Shown here one piece after another: positions 1 through 7,865 of a stretch of 64,000 bases of DNA; within the stretch, counting starts at the first letter, position 1; each line of letters begins with the position of its first letter. A model generated the notes under the pieces. It ran no database searches. It saw only the letters and a list, made by a program, of their open reading frames with translations, and was not told the origin of the DNA. Both the position numbers and the translations under genes were made by a program. Source of the stretch: JBQTHD01 sp052390275 (lineage in GTDB: Bacteria; Actinomycetota; Acidimicrobiia; Acidimicrobiales; AC-14); assembly GCA_052390275.1 (NCBI GenBank), contig JBQTHD010000024.1:1-64000 (forward strand), in the 5' to 3' direction.

Positions 1-2714
1 GTGGCTGCATCGGCGTAGTCCAGGGCCGTCACCCGTCCTGCGGTGTCACGGCTGATTGCCGCACAACCACTGGCCGGCGGGCTGCAACTCCCTCCTGGGC
101 TGGCGATGCCCGCCAGGCGCCCGGCAGAGTCGTATTCATAGGTAGTGGTGCGCCCCGCCTGGTCGGTGAGAGTCGAGATCCGCCCGGCAGAGTCGTAGTC
201 ATAGGTCGTCGTCGCCCCGGCAACGCTGCGGCTCTTCATCTTCGCATCGGGCCAGTACTCGAAGATCACCTGGCGGGCCTCGGCCCCGGGGTAGGTGGTC
301 GACCGGAGCTGGCCGGCGGGGTCGAACACATAGGAGGTGACCTTCGAGCGCGAGTCGGTGCTCGAGTGCGCGTTGCCGTCGGCGTCGTAGGAGGTGCTTC
401 GGCGGTTACCCAGAGGATCGGTCACAGACCCAAGGCGGTCGGCGGCGTCGTAGTCATAACGGGTCGTGAAGGCATCGGGGCTAGCCCCAGCTTCGTTGCC
501 CCGCGGAGACGTCGATGCCCTGAGGCGCCCGACGTCGTCGTAGACCGTGGTCAAGCGACGGGGCGAGGAGGCGCGCGGATCGCTGGCCGATGCCCGATAG
601 CCGAAGCTGTCGTAGGTATAGGCCCAACTCGCCCCGGTGGGATCGACCACCGTGGTCACGTCGTCGGGATGGGCGGGGTCCTGGCGCAGGTAACGGGTGC
701 TGATGTTTCGCAGCACCTCGCCCGACGGTCCAAGCAGGGGGACCGAGGCTGATACCAGGTTGGGACCGGCATAGCCCAAGGTTGTGGTCACCTGGGCGGG
801 GTCAGTGGCGGTGGTCATGTTGTTGAGAGCGTCGTAGAGGAACGACCACCGCCGGCCGCTCGGGTCACGTCGGGAAGTCTGGTTGCCGGCATCGTCATAG
901 GTGGCGTCCCAGAGATAGCCGCCAGGGTCGGTGACCCGTGTGCAACCAAGAGTTGCAGTGTCGTAGGCGAATCGCCAGGTCGCCTCCGCCGCAGTAGCTG
1001 TTCCCAGGGTCTTGGCGGTGATCAGGCCTCCGGAATGCCTGAAAGTGCTGATACGCGAACGCGCATCGGTGAGCATCGTGGTGCCGAGCCCGTAGTCGAT
1101 GCGGGTGAGCCGCCCCAGAGCGTCGGTGATCGAGGCGACGCGGCCGTTGGCGTCGTAGTCCACCACGGTGTGCGGCACCGCCACGGTGGTGGTGTCGTCG
1201 GCGTAGCGGGGCCGGCGCAGGGTTGCTAGACGCCCGGCGGGGTCGTAGCCGAAGCGCATCCGACCAGACATCACGTCGGTGGCTTGTATGAGCCGGCCGG
1301 ACTCGTAGGCGAAGCCGACCCGGCGGGGTGGCGTCGCCGAATCGGTCACCGACTCGATCCGATCGCCCACCCAGTTGAACCGCAACGCCCTGCCAGCGGC
1401 GTCGGTCACCGTGGAGAGCCGCCCCGAGCTGTAGGCGAGTGTGGTGGCGTAGCCGTTGAGGTCCGAGACCGCCGCCAGAGACCCGTCCGGATTGAAGGTG
1501 AGGATCTCCCGCACCCTCCGGGTCAGGGTCCAGGTGCCGTCGCCGTTTCGCACCAGTCCTGCCATGTGGTGGGCAGGAGCCGAATAGTTGCCTCCGCCCT
1601 GATTGACGAATCGGACCTGTGCTCCTTCCTCCCAGGTGGCCGTGACGGCGGACCCGGCGTCGTCGATGCGCATCCCGTAGCTGAAGGACCACCCCGGCCC
1701 GAAGGGCCCGGGTCGGCCGGCGGCGAGGGAGTTGTAGGTGCGGCGCAACGCAAGATCGGGGCCCCGGCCGGGAATGGCGAAGTCGGTGAAGGTCTGCCAG
1801 AAGTTCCCGGTGGCCACCTGGACCGGGTCGGGATCGGCCCCGCCAGGACAGGTCATGTTGAGGTGAGGGTTGCCGCCGAGGCGTTCTGTCGGCTCGATCA
1901 CTGGACCAGCCGAGGCGCCAAGCACCACGACGCCGTTGCCCGCACGGAAGCCCTGGGTGTGGGCCACCCCCGTAGCAGAGGGGTGGGTGTAACTGGAGCC
2001 ACCGCCGCCACCTGCGCCAGGCTCGAAGGCCACGAGCTGGTCACCGTCCTGTTCGTAGTAGAAGGCCCTTCCTCCTCCACCGCCACCACCTCCGAAGTAG
2101 CCGCCACCGCCTGACCCGCCGTTGCCGAGACCCCCGGCACCTCCCGAACCTGATGATCCGGCCTGGCCAGGGGTGGGAAGCCCGTCGATGGGCAACGAGC
2201 CGGGCGAACCGCCAGAGCCTCCGGCGTCGTGGGTTCCACCCGTTCCTCCCGGGCCCTCGCCCGAACCGCCGACCCGACCACCTCCAAGGCCTCCCCTGTA
2301 GCCGGGGCCGCCGAAGGACCCGCCACCCCCACCGTTGCCGCCAGCTCCTGCAACGACGATCCGGTGCTCGGCTCCGGCGCCTCCCCGGCGGATGTCGCTC
2401 GCTCCGCCGTTGAAGGACCCGAACCCGCTTCCCACGTTGACCAGGAGGGTTTCTCCCGGAGTGACCGCAAGGACGGCTTCCACCCGGCCGCCACCGCCAC
2501 CGTTGCGGCCCGAAGCGGCCTGGACGTCCACTGAAAGCCATCTCAATGCCCCCGGGACCACCCACGCCTGCGACGCGCCGGTGTACTCAAAGGTGGTCGA
2601 CTCCGGCAGCGCCGTGGCTTGCGATGCCACCACACCGACCAGCCCAAGGTTCACCAGCAGGCAGGCCAGCGCAAGACGAAACGGCAGGACTCGGCTCAGC
2701 CTTGGTCGTTGCAT
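1..2714 (-). CDS. Secreted RHS/YD-repeat protein, C-terminus beyond window edge
   Basis: About 904 residues are visible and the frame stays open to the left edge. The ATG at 2714 is followed by an Arg-rich n-region and a hydrophobic stretch ending near VASQATALP, a Sec signal peptide. Residues about 85-250 are extremely Gly-rich, with long GGGGG runs. Near residue 295 comes the conserved VATGNF segment of a DUF6531-type domain, then many RHS/YD repeats of the form YDxxGRL (for example TYDYDSAGR and ATYDDAGNQ). RHS proteins are large surface or secreted shells that often carry a variable C-terminal toxin. Here that end, which would show any toxin, lies outside the window. The repeat type is certain; the biological role is not visible. 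Confidence 0.9.
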   Translation of the reverse strand, partial: MQRPRLSRVLPFRLALACLLVNLGLVGVVASQATALPESTTFEYTGASQAWVVPGALRWLSVDVQAASGRNGGGGGRVEAVLAVTPGETLLVNVGSGFGSFNGGASDIRRGGAGAEHRIVVAGAGGNGGGGGSFGGPGYRGGLGGGRVGGSGEGPGGTGGTHDAGGSGGSPGSLPIDGLPTPGQAGSSGSGGAGGLGNGGSGGGGYFGGGGGGGGRAFYYEQDGDQLVAFEPGAGGGGGSSYTHPSATGVAHTQGFRAGNGVVVLGASAGPVIEPTERLGGNPHLNMTCPGGADPDPVQVATGNFWQTFTDFAIPGRGPDLALRRTYNSLAAGRPGPFGPGWSFSYGMRIDDAGSAVTATWEEGAQVRFVNQGGGNYSAPAHHMAGLVRNGDGTWTLTRRVREILTFNPDGSLAAVSDLNGYATTLAYSSGRLSTVTDAAGRALRFNWVGDRIESVTDSATPPRRVGFAYESGRLIQATDVMSGRMRFGYDPAGRLATLRRPRYADDTTTVAVPHTVVDYDANGRVASITDALGRLTRIDYGLGTTMLTDARSRISTFRHSGGLITAKTLGTATAAEATWRFAYDTATLGCTRVTDPGGYLWDATYDDAGNQTSRRDPSGRRWSFLYDALNNMTTATDPAQVTTTLGYAGPNLVSASVPLLGPSGEVLRNISTRYLRQDPAHPDDVTTVVDPTGASWAYTYDSFGYRASASDPRASSPRRLTTVYDDVGRLRASTSPRGNEAGASPDAFTTRYDYDAADRLGSVTDPLGNRRSTSYDADGNAHSSTDSRSKVTSYVFDPAGQLRSTTYPGAEARQVIFEYWPDAKMKSRSVAGATTTYDYDSAGRISTLTDQAGRTTTYEYDSAGRLAGIASPGGSCSPPASGCAAISRDTAGRVTALDYADAA

Positions 2715-2857
2715 GTATCCGCCTTTGACCTGGCACTGGGGGTGCTCGAGGTGATCCGGTGGATCATCGTCTGCGCCTCGGAGACGAGCAATAGATGTCC
2801 AGAGCATCTATCGGGTGATTTGTCTGACCTCGGAGGCTGTCGATGCGGTTCTTCTGC

Positions 2858-2892
2858 AGGATCTCCCGCACCCTCCGGGTCAGGGTCCAGGT
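2858..2892. repeat. 35-bp direct repeat copied from the RHS gene
   Basis: The 35 bases here match 1501-1535 inside the RHS gene exactly, in the same orientation. In the RHS gene this stretch encodes TLTRRVREIL. Here it abuts the insertion-sequence relic and is not part of an intact gene. It looks like a residue of a recombination event or of a second, lost RHS copy upstream. Confidence 0.9.
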
Positions 2893-3066
2893 CCCGCCGC
2901 GAGCTCCTTCATCCCGGCGATCATCGTGGAGCGGCTCCGACCCGACGCCTCGGTGATCCGGGCCTGCCCACCGGCGCCCAGCATGGTCGCCGCCGGCCCC
3001 GGTAGCAGATGCCGCTGGCGCCCGTCCAGCCACCGCGACATCACGTCAAGGAATAGCGCGAGCGCC
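2880..3066 (-). pseudogene. Possible ISAzo13-type transposase N-terminal relic
   Basis: A frame of about 60 codons reads DEALALFLDVMSRWLDGRQ, then RHLLPGPAATMLGAGGQ, then an HTH-like stretch with ASGRSRSTMIAGMKEL, and stops at TGA 2880-2882. This resembles from memory the N-terminal HTH of ISAzo13-family transposases (LDERQRRLWAAAEA followed by TGLSRSTIRRGLKEL). Only the N-terminus is present and no catalytic domain follows. The stop lies inside the RHS-derived 35-bp repeat, so the relic was broken by fusion to RHS DNA. The family assignment rests on short motif similarity only. Confidence 0.4.
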
Positions 3067-3097
3067 TCATCACGTCAACGAACAGCGCGAGCGCCTC
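3040..3097. repeat. Two tandem 29-bp repeats
   Basis: Positions 3040-3068 and 3069-3097 are adjacent 29-bp copies differing at two positions. They overlap the start of the transposase relic and put a stop in its upstream frame. Confidence 0.9.
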
Positions 3098-3231
3098 CTC
3101 CGACCTCCACATAGGCACATTACTCCGCGCTGGCAAGCAATCGGGAGACCCTAGAACAATCGGGAGACCCTAGAAGCGGAGCCTAGGACATGTGCTGCGA
3201 TCGCAATCGTCCGCAGATCTATATCGAGATC

Positions 3232-4449
3232 CTAGCAACCGGGGTCACACACCAGCGTTCCTACGTATAACGCCGAATACCCGCGCGCGATTTCATCGAC
3301 ACCACTAAACGCCTTGACGTAATATCGGAACTGGTCCCATGACCCGAACATCACCTGGTAACCCATGGTAAGACCACAGATCGGCCAGACAAGCTCCCTT
3401 GGCGACCCACCAGGCACCGAAGCAATACGTCTCGTTGGCCCACAGGAGTATCCGTCCTCCCCATAACCGGGTGCGGCCTCCACCCAAACCTCGTACCTTG
3501 TAATGGTCACTCCGCTCGGCTGGGTCCATATCAAACGGTCAACACATTCGTAGTAGCCGCAGGGCTGGCGATTATCCGAGAGGATCAAGGTTGTTGATGG
3601 CGAAAAAAGCATCGCCATCCCAATAAGCGGGTCATGATCGGAGTACGCGGAATGCGTGGCATCGCCATCGAGGACCACCCACTCGGGCAATGAAAGGAAT
3701 AAATAGTCGAGCTTGCCGGAATGGGTCGTGGGTTCGTTATCCGCTTCATCTACTTCTCTGAATGCGCCCTGGACGTGCGAGTACAGCCTGCCTAGTGCCG
3801 GGGCGTCCGGTAGCGCGTTGAAATCGCCCCCAATCAGAATTGGCCTGTTAGCCATTGCCAGAAAGGGATCGAGTGTCGCGAGAATCACATCCACCGAAGG
3901 CCCGAGGTCATTGTTGATAGCCGTATCGGCAGGGTGACTGTCGTTTACATGCGTTACACAAAAAAGAGAGGTTTGATTGCCAATGCCCGCCTGGGCGCAA
4001 CCCAGTTTTCGGACTTCGCCGCTACTCGGGAGAAGCACGGGACTGAAAGGAACGGAGAACGCCTGGCGCAGCAAGATAGCGTTTCCGAAGTCCCCACCGT
4101 CGGCAGCCTGGCCACAGTTCGTCGTGTCTTCGATGGTAGGCACCCAGTAGAGATTCATTGGCCAGGCGCTACCGACAAGAGCTTGTCTCACTTCCTCCAC
4201 CTGGCTATAACATGCCTCGTTCAGGGTCACCGCCTCAGGAACTCTGTTCAAAACACTCTGAACGATAGCGCCAGCGACCCCCTGTACCTCCCCTCCGTTG
4301 CAGGAGGGATTCGTACTTGGCGACACTTGTCCACACAAATTGAACTGCATGAACGTATAATCCGGGTCAGGGGACGCAACCGCGGAGGCCGGCGCTAGAA
4401 GATCGAACGTTGCAAGGCCGCCAACGAGGAGAAGGCACAGGAATTTCAT
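3232..4449 (-). CDS. Secreted endonuclease/exonuclease/phosphatase-fold protein
   Basis: 405 aa. Residues 1-24 form a Sec signal peptide. Residues about 30-285 carry the EEP (DNase I-like) signature: MQFNLCG at the first strand, NEAC with the metal-binding Glu, GGDFNALP with the Asp/Asn pair, and SDHDPLIG with the terminal catalytic Asp-His. Such enzymes cleave phosphodiesters in nucleic acids, phosphoinositides or sphingomyelin; the substrate cannot be told here. The last roughly 120 residues hold several Cys (CGYYEC, CGPT, CGL, CDPGC) and may be a fibronectin-like or disulfide-linked binding domain. The start overlaps the end of the upstream glycosyltransferase by 4 bp, so the two are probably co-transcribed. 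Base composition looks less GC-rich than neighbouring core genes. Confidence 0.85.
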   Translation of the reverse strand: MKFLCLLLVGGLATFDLLAPASAVASPDPDYTFMQFNLCGQVSPSTNPSCNGGEVQGVAGAIVQSVLNRVPEAVTLNEACYSQVEEVRQALVGSAWPMNLYWVPTIEDTTNCGQAADGGDFGNAILLRQAFSVPFSPVLLPSSGEVRKLGCAQAGIGNQTSLFCVTHVNDSHPADTAINNDLGPSVDVILATLDPFLAMANRPILIGGDFNALPDAPALGRLYSHVQGAFREVDEADNEPTTHSGKLDYLFLSLPEWVVLDGDATHSAYSDHDPLIGMAMLFSPSTTLILSDNRQPCGYYECVDRLIWTQPSGVTITRYEVWVEAAPGYGEDGYSCGPTRRIASVPGGSPRELVWPICGLTMGYQVMFGSWDQFRYYVKAFSGVDEIARGYSALYVGTLVCDPGC

Positions 4450-5186
4450 ACTTCAGGGTGTGGATTGGGCCGCCTACTGGGCCGCTCGGCCTGGGATCTA
4501 TGCCGGTTGCGAAGCGTTAGTTGGACATCGACGTATTGCCGACCGCGGTGAACTTTGGCCCTCCAGTCCTGGCCGGTAGCACGATGAGTGATGTCCGTCT
4601 GGACTTCGTCGACGCGAAGGCCCGCCCTGAAGGCGTCGATCGTCAGGGCGGTCTCGACGCCCCAGCGCGCAGCCAATGGGCGTACTGCCAAGTAGGCCTC
4701 GGCCGTCATTGCTCGGATTCCCGAGAGTGGTGTGGTCGGTGCCCAACCTGTCATTGAGTTAATTCCATCTCGCGCCAAGCGAACTACCCGGCCATGCCCC
4801 CCCCCCGCTCCCCGGGCGGTGTAAATGGCAATCGCCATATCCAATGTCCCATCCATCACCGGAGCCAGCAACCGGGGAAGGTGGACTGCAGAGTCGGCGG
4901 CGTCGGCGTCGAGAAAAAGAAGGCCGGGATGGTCTCCGACAGAGCGACCAATACAGTGGTCAGCCCCTTGAGTTAGCGCTGCTCCTTTCCCGGTAGATGC
5001 AGATCGCCGGATGACCGTGGCCCCCATCTGCTCAGCGACGCGGCCGGTATTGTCGGTTGAGGCATCGTCCACGACGACGATTCCACAGACTTCCGGTAAG
5101 GCCAGGACAGCCTTGAGCGTTTGAGGAAGAAGTTCCTCTTCATTCTTGGCCGGGATCACGACGTTGAATCTGCTGGGACAGGGCAA
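4446..5186 (-). CDS. Family 2 glycosyltransferase
   Basis: 246 aa from a TTG start at 5186, chosen because GGAGG lies 6 nt upstream and the protein then begins just before the first GT-A strand (NVVIPAKNEE). The open frame extends further upstream, but that part is decayed toxin sequence. GT2 features are VVVDDASTD for nucleotide binding, GKGAAL, a DxD-type metal site in LFLDADAAD, and an acceptor-side Glu in RWGVETALT. The layout resembles polyprenol-phosphate or glucosyl-3-phosphoglycerate type transferases, but donor and acceptor are unknown. There are no membrane segments. It overlaps the nuclease gene downstream by 4 bp. Confidence 0.8.
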   Translation of the reverse strand: MPCPSRFNVVIPAKNEEELLPQTLKAVLALPEVCGIVVVDDASTDNTGRVAEQMGATVIRRSASTGKGAALTQGADHCIGRSVGDHPGLLFLDADAADSAVHLPRLLAPVMDGTLDMAIAIYTARGAGGGHGRVVRLARDGINSMTGWAPTTPLSGIRAMTAEAYLAVRPLAARWGVETALTIDAFRAGLRVDEVQTDITHRATGQDWRAKVHRGRQYVDVQLTLRNRHRSQAERPSRRPNPHPEV

Positions 5187-5223
5187 GTCGAACCTCCAAA
5201 TGGCAGCCTCTGGGTACCCGACC

Positions 5224-5400
5224 TTATCGGCAGACCCCGCACCCCTGCTCGGTTCGAGCGGGAGGCTGCGCCACCATGGCGGGAGAGGCCAGACCCAGCT
5301 CCGGCGGGTGGACGGCCTCGTGCTCAGCGTGCCGCAGGTGGTCGACCAGGAGCGGTGAGATGTTCTGGTGACCAAGAACCTGACGCTGGCTGGCGTAAGG
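5224..5400 (-). pseudogene. Decayed DUF5615 (PIN-like) toxin fragment
   Basis: The piece NISPLLVDHLRHAEHEAVH followed by ELGLAS matches the N-terminal core of DUF5615 PIN-like toxins. The preceding strand RFLV is in a different frame, the expected start codon reads GTC, and the frame ends at a stop without the C-terminal acidic residues. The gene is therefore inactive. It lies directly after the DUF433 antitoxin relic, the usual order for this module. Confidence 0.65.
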
Positions 5401-5612
5401 GAAGTTGCCGCTCGCGCAGAGCCTCCGCCGCGTAGCGGAGGGCCTCTGCCACATCCGCACCTTCAAGAGACGGCAGCTCGCTAACGATCTCGGCAGTGGT
5501 CATGCCAATCGGCGACCATGGCCACGACCGTGGCCACCGGGATGCGCAGTCCCCGGATGCACGGCTGCCTGGCCATCTTCCCGGGCTCGATGGTGATCCG
5601 GTCGAATGTCAC
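5324..5612 (-). pseudogene. Frameshifted DUF433 antitoxin
   Basis: The first frame from GTG 5612 gives ITIEPGKMARQPCIRGLRIP and VATVVAMVAD, typical of DUF433 antitoxins, then leaves frame at DWHDHC and stops at 5481-5483. Removing one base near GATTGG restores MTTAEIVSELPSLEGADVAE and ALRYAAEAL, the second half of the family. A one-base insertion therefore disrupts an otherwise recognisable gene. No intact copy of the module is in the window. Confidence 0.7.
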
Positions 5613-5810
5613 ACGGTAAGCGTAAGGGCGGCGCTCGAGGCGAGATCATGCGCCGGTCAGAACATATGTTCCTTCCTGGGTCGCTCCACCTTTGGGCCCC
5701 GAGCGCAACCTGTCGAACGCCGACTCTTGTCCACGGGTGCAGCGACGCGAATAACCTCTGCCCGCCCGGGTGAGCCCGAGCGATGGCCGCTCGAGGCTCA
5801 GGAGGCTGCC

Positions 5811-6578
5811 GTGTCAGGTCATTCCAAGTGGGCGACCATCAAGCACAAGAAGGGCGCGGCCGACAAGGCGCGGGCCAAGGTGTTCGCCAAGGTCCTGCGC
5901 CAGGTGGAGGTGGCCGCCCGGGAGGGCGGTAGCGACCTCACCGCCAACGCCACCCTGCGGACGATGTTCCAGAAGGCCCGGGATGCCTCGGTGCCCATGG
6001 ACACCATCGAGCGGGCCATCAAGCGCGGCACCGGCGAACTCGAAGGGGTGCGCTACGAGTCGATCACCTATGAGGGCTACGCCCCGGCCGGTGTGGCCGT
6101 ATTGGTCGAATGCCTGACCGACAACCGCAATCGGACCGGCGCCGAGGTAAGGGCAATGTTTTCAAAGAACGGTGGCTCCATCGCCGAGCCGGGCGCAGTG
6201 GCCTGGCAGTTCGAACGCAAAGGGATCCTTGCCCTGGCCGGGGGGGGCGATGCCGACGAGGTGATGATGGCCGCGCTCGAGGCCGGGGCCGAGGATCTGG
6301 TCGCTGCGGGTGTGTCCACCACCGGGGCCGACGGCTGGCAGGTGACCACCGCCCCCACCGATCTGGCCCGGGTCCGCACGGGTCTCGAGCAGGCAGGCTT
6401 TTCAGTTTCGTCGGCCGACCTGGTGATGATTCCCACCTCCCTCATCACCCTGAGCGACGAGACTGAGGCCCGGCGGGTGCTGAAGGTGGTGGACATCATT
6501 GATGAACATGACGACGTTCAGGCCGTCTACGCCAACTTCGACATCTCCGACGAGGTCGCGGCGGCTCTGGAGGACTGA
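5811..6578 (+). CDS. yebC: YebC/PmpR family protein
   Basis: 255 aa from GTG 5811, preceded by AGGAGG at a good distance. It begins with the family hallmark SGHSKWATIKHKKGA. It also contains RAIKRGTGE and YEGYAPAGVAVLVECLTDN. YebC/TACO1 proteins bind the ribosome and help translation through difficult (for example proline-rich) stretches; some were earlier described as DNA-binding regulators. Length and three-domain organisation are normal. It sits upstream of ruvCAB, the conserved bacterial order. A longer in-frame reading upstream to 5496 is not needed. Confidence 0.95.
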   Translation: MSGHSKWATIKHKKGAADKARAKVFAKVLRQVEVAAREGGSDLTANATLRTMFQKARDASVPMDTIERAIKRGTGELEGVRYESITYEGYAPAGVAVLVECLTDNRNRTGAEVRAMFSKNGGSIAEPGAVAWQFERKGILALAGGGDADEVMMAALEAGAEDLVAAGVSTTGADGWQVTTAPTDLARVRTGLEQAGFSVSSADLVMIPTSLITLSDETEARRVLKVVDIIDEHDDVQAVYANFDISDEVAAALED

Positions 6579-6654
6579 AGTCCGAAGCGGGTTGCCGCGT
6601 TTCCCTGGGGCCCGACACCGGGACGAGGTCCCGGCTTCCGGCTCCATCTTGGGT

Positions 6655-6660
6655 TAGCGT
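6655..6660 (+). promoter_or_regulatory. Possible -10 element for leaderless ruvC
   Basis: TAGCGT lies 9 nt before the ruvC GTG and no ribosome binding site separates them, consistent with transcription starting at or within 2-3 nt of the start codon. The -35 region is not recognisable. Confidence 0.4.
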
Positions 6661-6669
6661 GACGAACTC

Positions 6670-7260
6670 GTGTTCGTATTAGGTATAGATCCCGGCCTGA
6701 GCCGATGCGGCTACGGGTGTGTGGTCCGCCGGGGCGGCCGGGAGTCGGTGGTTGAGATGGGGGTCATCACCACCCCGCCCACCATGGCGCTCCCGGAGCG
6801 CCTGGCCCGCCTCGACGCCCAGTTGAGGTCCTTGATCGACCGGCTGACCCGGGCCGGTGCCGCCCCGGGTTCACCTCCGTTGGCGGTGGCCGTCGAGCGG
6901 GTCTTCTTCCAGGTCAACGCCCGAACGGCCATGGCGGTCGGTCAGGCCAGCGGCCTGGCGCTGGCTGCCGCGTCCGCTGCCGGGTGCCTGGTGGCCCAGT
7001 ACACCCCCAACGAGGTCAAGTCCGCGGTGGCCGGTTATGGCTCAGCGCCCAAGGAGCAGGTGGGCCGGATGGTGGCGGCGCTGCTGGGATTGGGGGCGCC
7101 GCCCAAGCCACCGGACGTGGCCGACGCCCTGGCCATCGCCCTCTGTCACCTGGCCATGGCCCCACTGCGGTCTCGTTCCGACCAGGCATCGGCCCCGGCC
7201 AGCACCGGACGCGTCGTCCCGCCCCCAATCCGACCCCGGGTCCGGGTGGCCGAGGGATGA
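6670..7260 (+). CDS. ruvC: Crossover junction endodeoxyribonuclease RuvC
   Basis: 196 aa from GTG 6670. RuvC is the dimeric resolvase that cuts Holliday junctions with RuvAB. Catalytic acids are visible in GIDPGLSRCGYG (first Asp), in VERVFF (Glu) and in the PPDVADALAIALCH motif near residue 155 (two Asp). Length is normal with a short disordered C-tail. The stop overlaps the ruvA start in ATGA, so translation is probably coupled. Confidence 0.95.
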   Translation: MFVLGIDPGLSRCGYGCVVRRGGRESVVEMGVITTPPTMALPERLARLDAQLRSLIDRLTRAGAAPGSPPLAVAVERVFFQVNARTAMAVGQASGLALAAASAAGCLVAQYTPNEVKSAVAGYGSAPKEQVGRMVAALLGLGAPPKPPDVADALAIALCHLAMAPLRSRSDQASAPASTGRVVPPPIRPRVRVAEG

Positions 7261-7865
7261 TCGGATCCCTTCGGGGCACCCTCGCCGCCAGGGGTTCGCG
7301 GGAACTGGTGGTGGAGGTGGCCGGGGTCGGCTACCGGGTAACAGCCACTCCCGCCACCCTGGCCAATGCCGGAGGGATGGGTTCCCAGGTGCTGCTGCAC
7401 ACCCACCTGGCGGTGCGGGAGGACTCCCTGACCCTCTACGGGTTCGCCACGGCCGCCGAAAGGGACTGCTTCGAGATCCTGGTCGGCTCGCACGGGGTGG
7501 GGCCGGCCCTGGCGCTGGGCATCTTGTCGGTGCATGGGCCCGACGAGTTGGCCCGGGCGGTGGCCGACAGCGATCGGGCCGCGTTGATGCTGGTCCCCGG
7601 CGTGGGGGCCAAGACGGCGGCCCGGTTGCTGATCGAACTCAAGAGCCGATTGGGCCTTCCGACCGAGAACCTCGGCGACGGTGGCCCCGACGACGCCGAT
7701 GTGGCCCGCCGGTCCGGAGGTTCACGATCGGACGTCCGGGTGGCCCTCGATCTACTGGGTTACCAGAGCGACGAGATATCGGCCGCTCTGCGCCTACTTC
7801 CATCCGAAGGGTCGAGCGAGGATCTGCTTCGCCTCGCGCTCCAGGCGCTGGGGGCCTCCCGATGA
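7257..7865 (+). CDS. ruvA: Holliday junction branch migration protein RuvA
   Basis: 202 aa. It begins MIGSLRGTL, the standard OB-fold start. The helix-hairpin-helix motifs are in SHGVGPALALGIL and VPGVGAKTAARLLIELK (about residues 75-130). A flexible linker and the C-terminal RuvB-binding domain (VALDLLGYQ) follow. It tetramerises on four-way junctions and positions RuvB. It overlaps ruvC by 4 bp and ruvB by 4 bp in a ruvCAB operon. Confidence 0.95.
   Translation: MIGSLRGTLAARGSRELVVEVAGVGYRVTATPATLANAGGMGSQVLLHTHLAVREDSLTLYGFATAAERDCFEILVGSHGVGPALALGILSVHGPDELARAVADSDRAALMLVPGVGAKTAARLLIELKSRLGLPTENLGDGGPDDADVARRSGGSRSDVRVALDLLGYQSDEISAALRLLPSEGSSEDLLRLALQALGASR

Noticed and set aside
1284..2114. 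Long plus-strand open frames opposite the RHS gene
   Set aside because: They are antisense shadows of a GC-rich repeat gene; the minus strand carries the RHS motifs and signal peptide.
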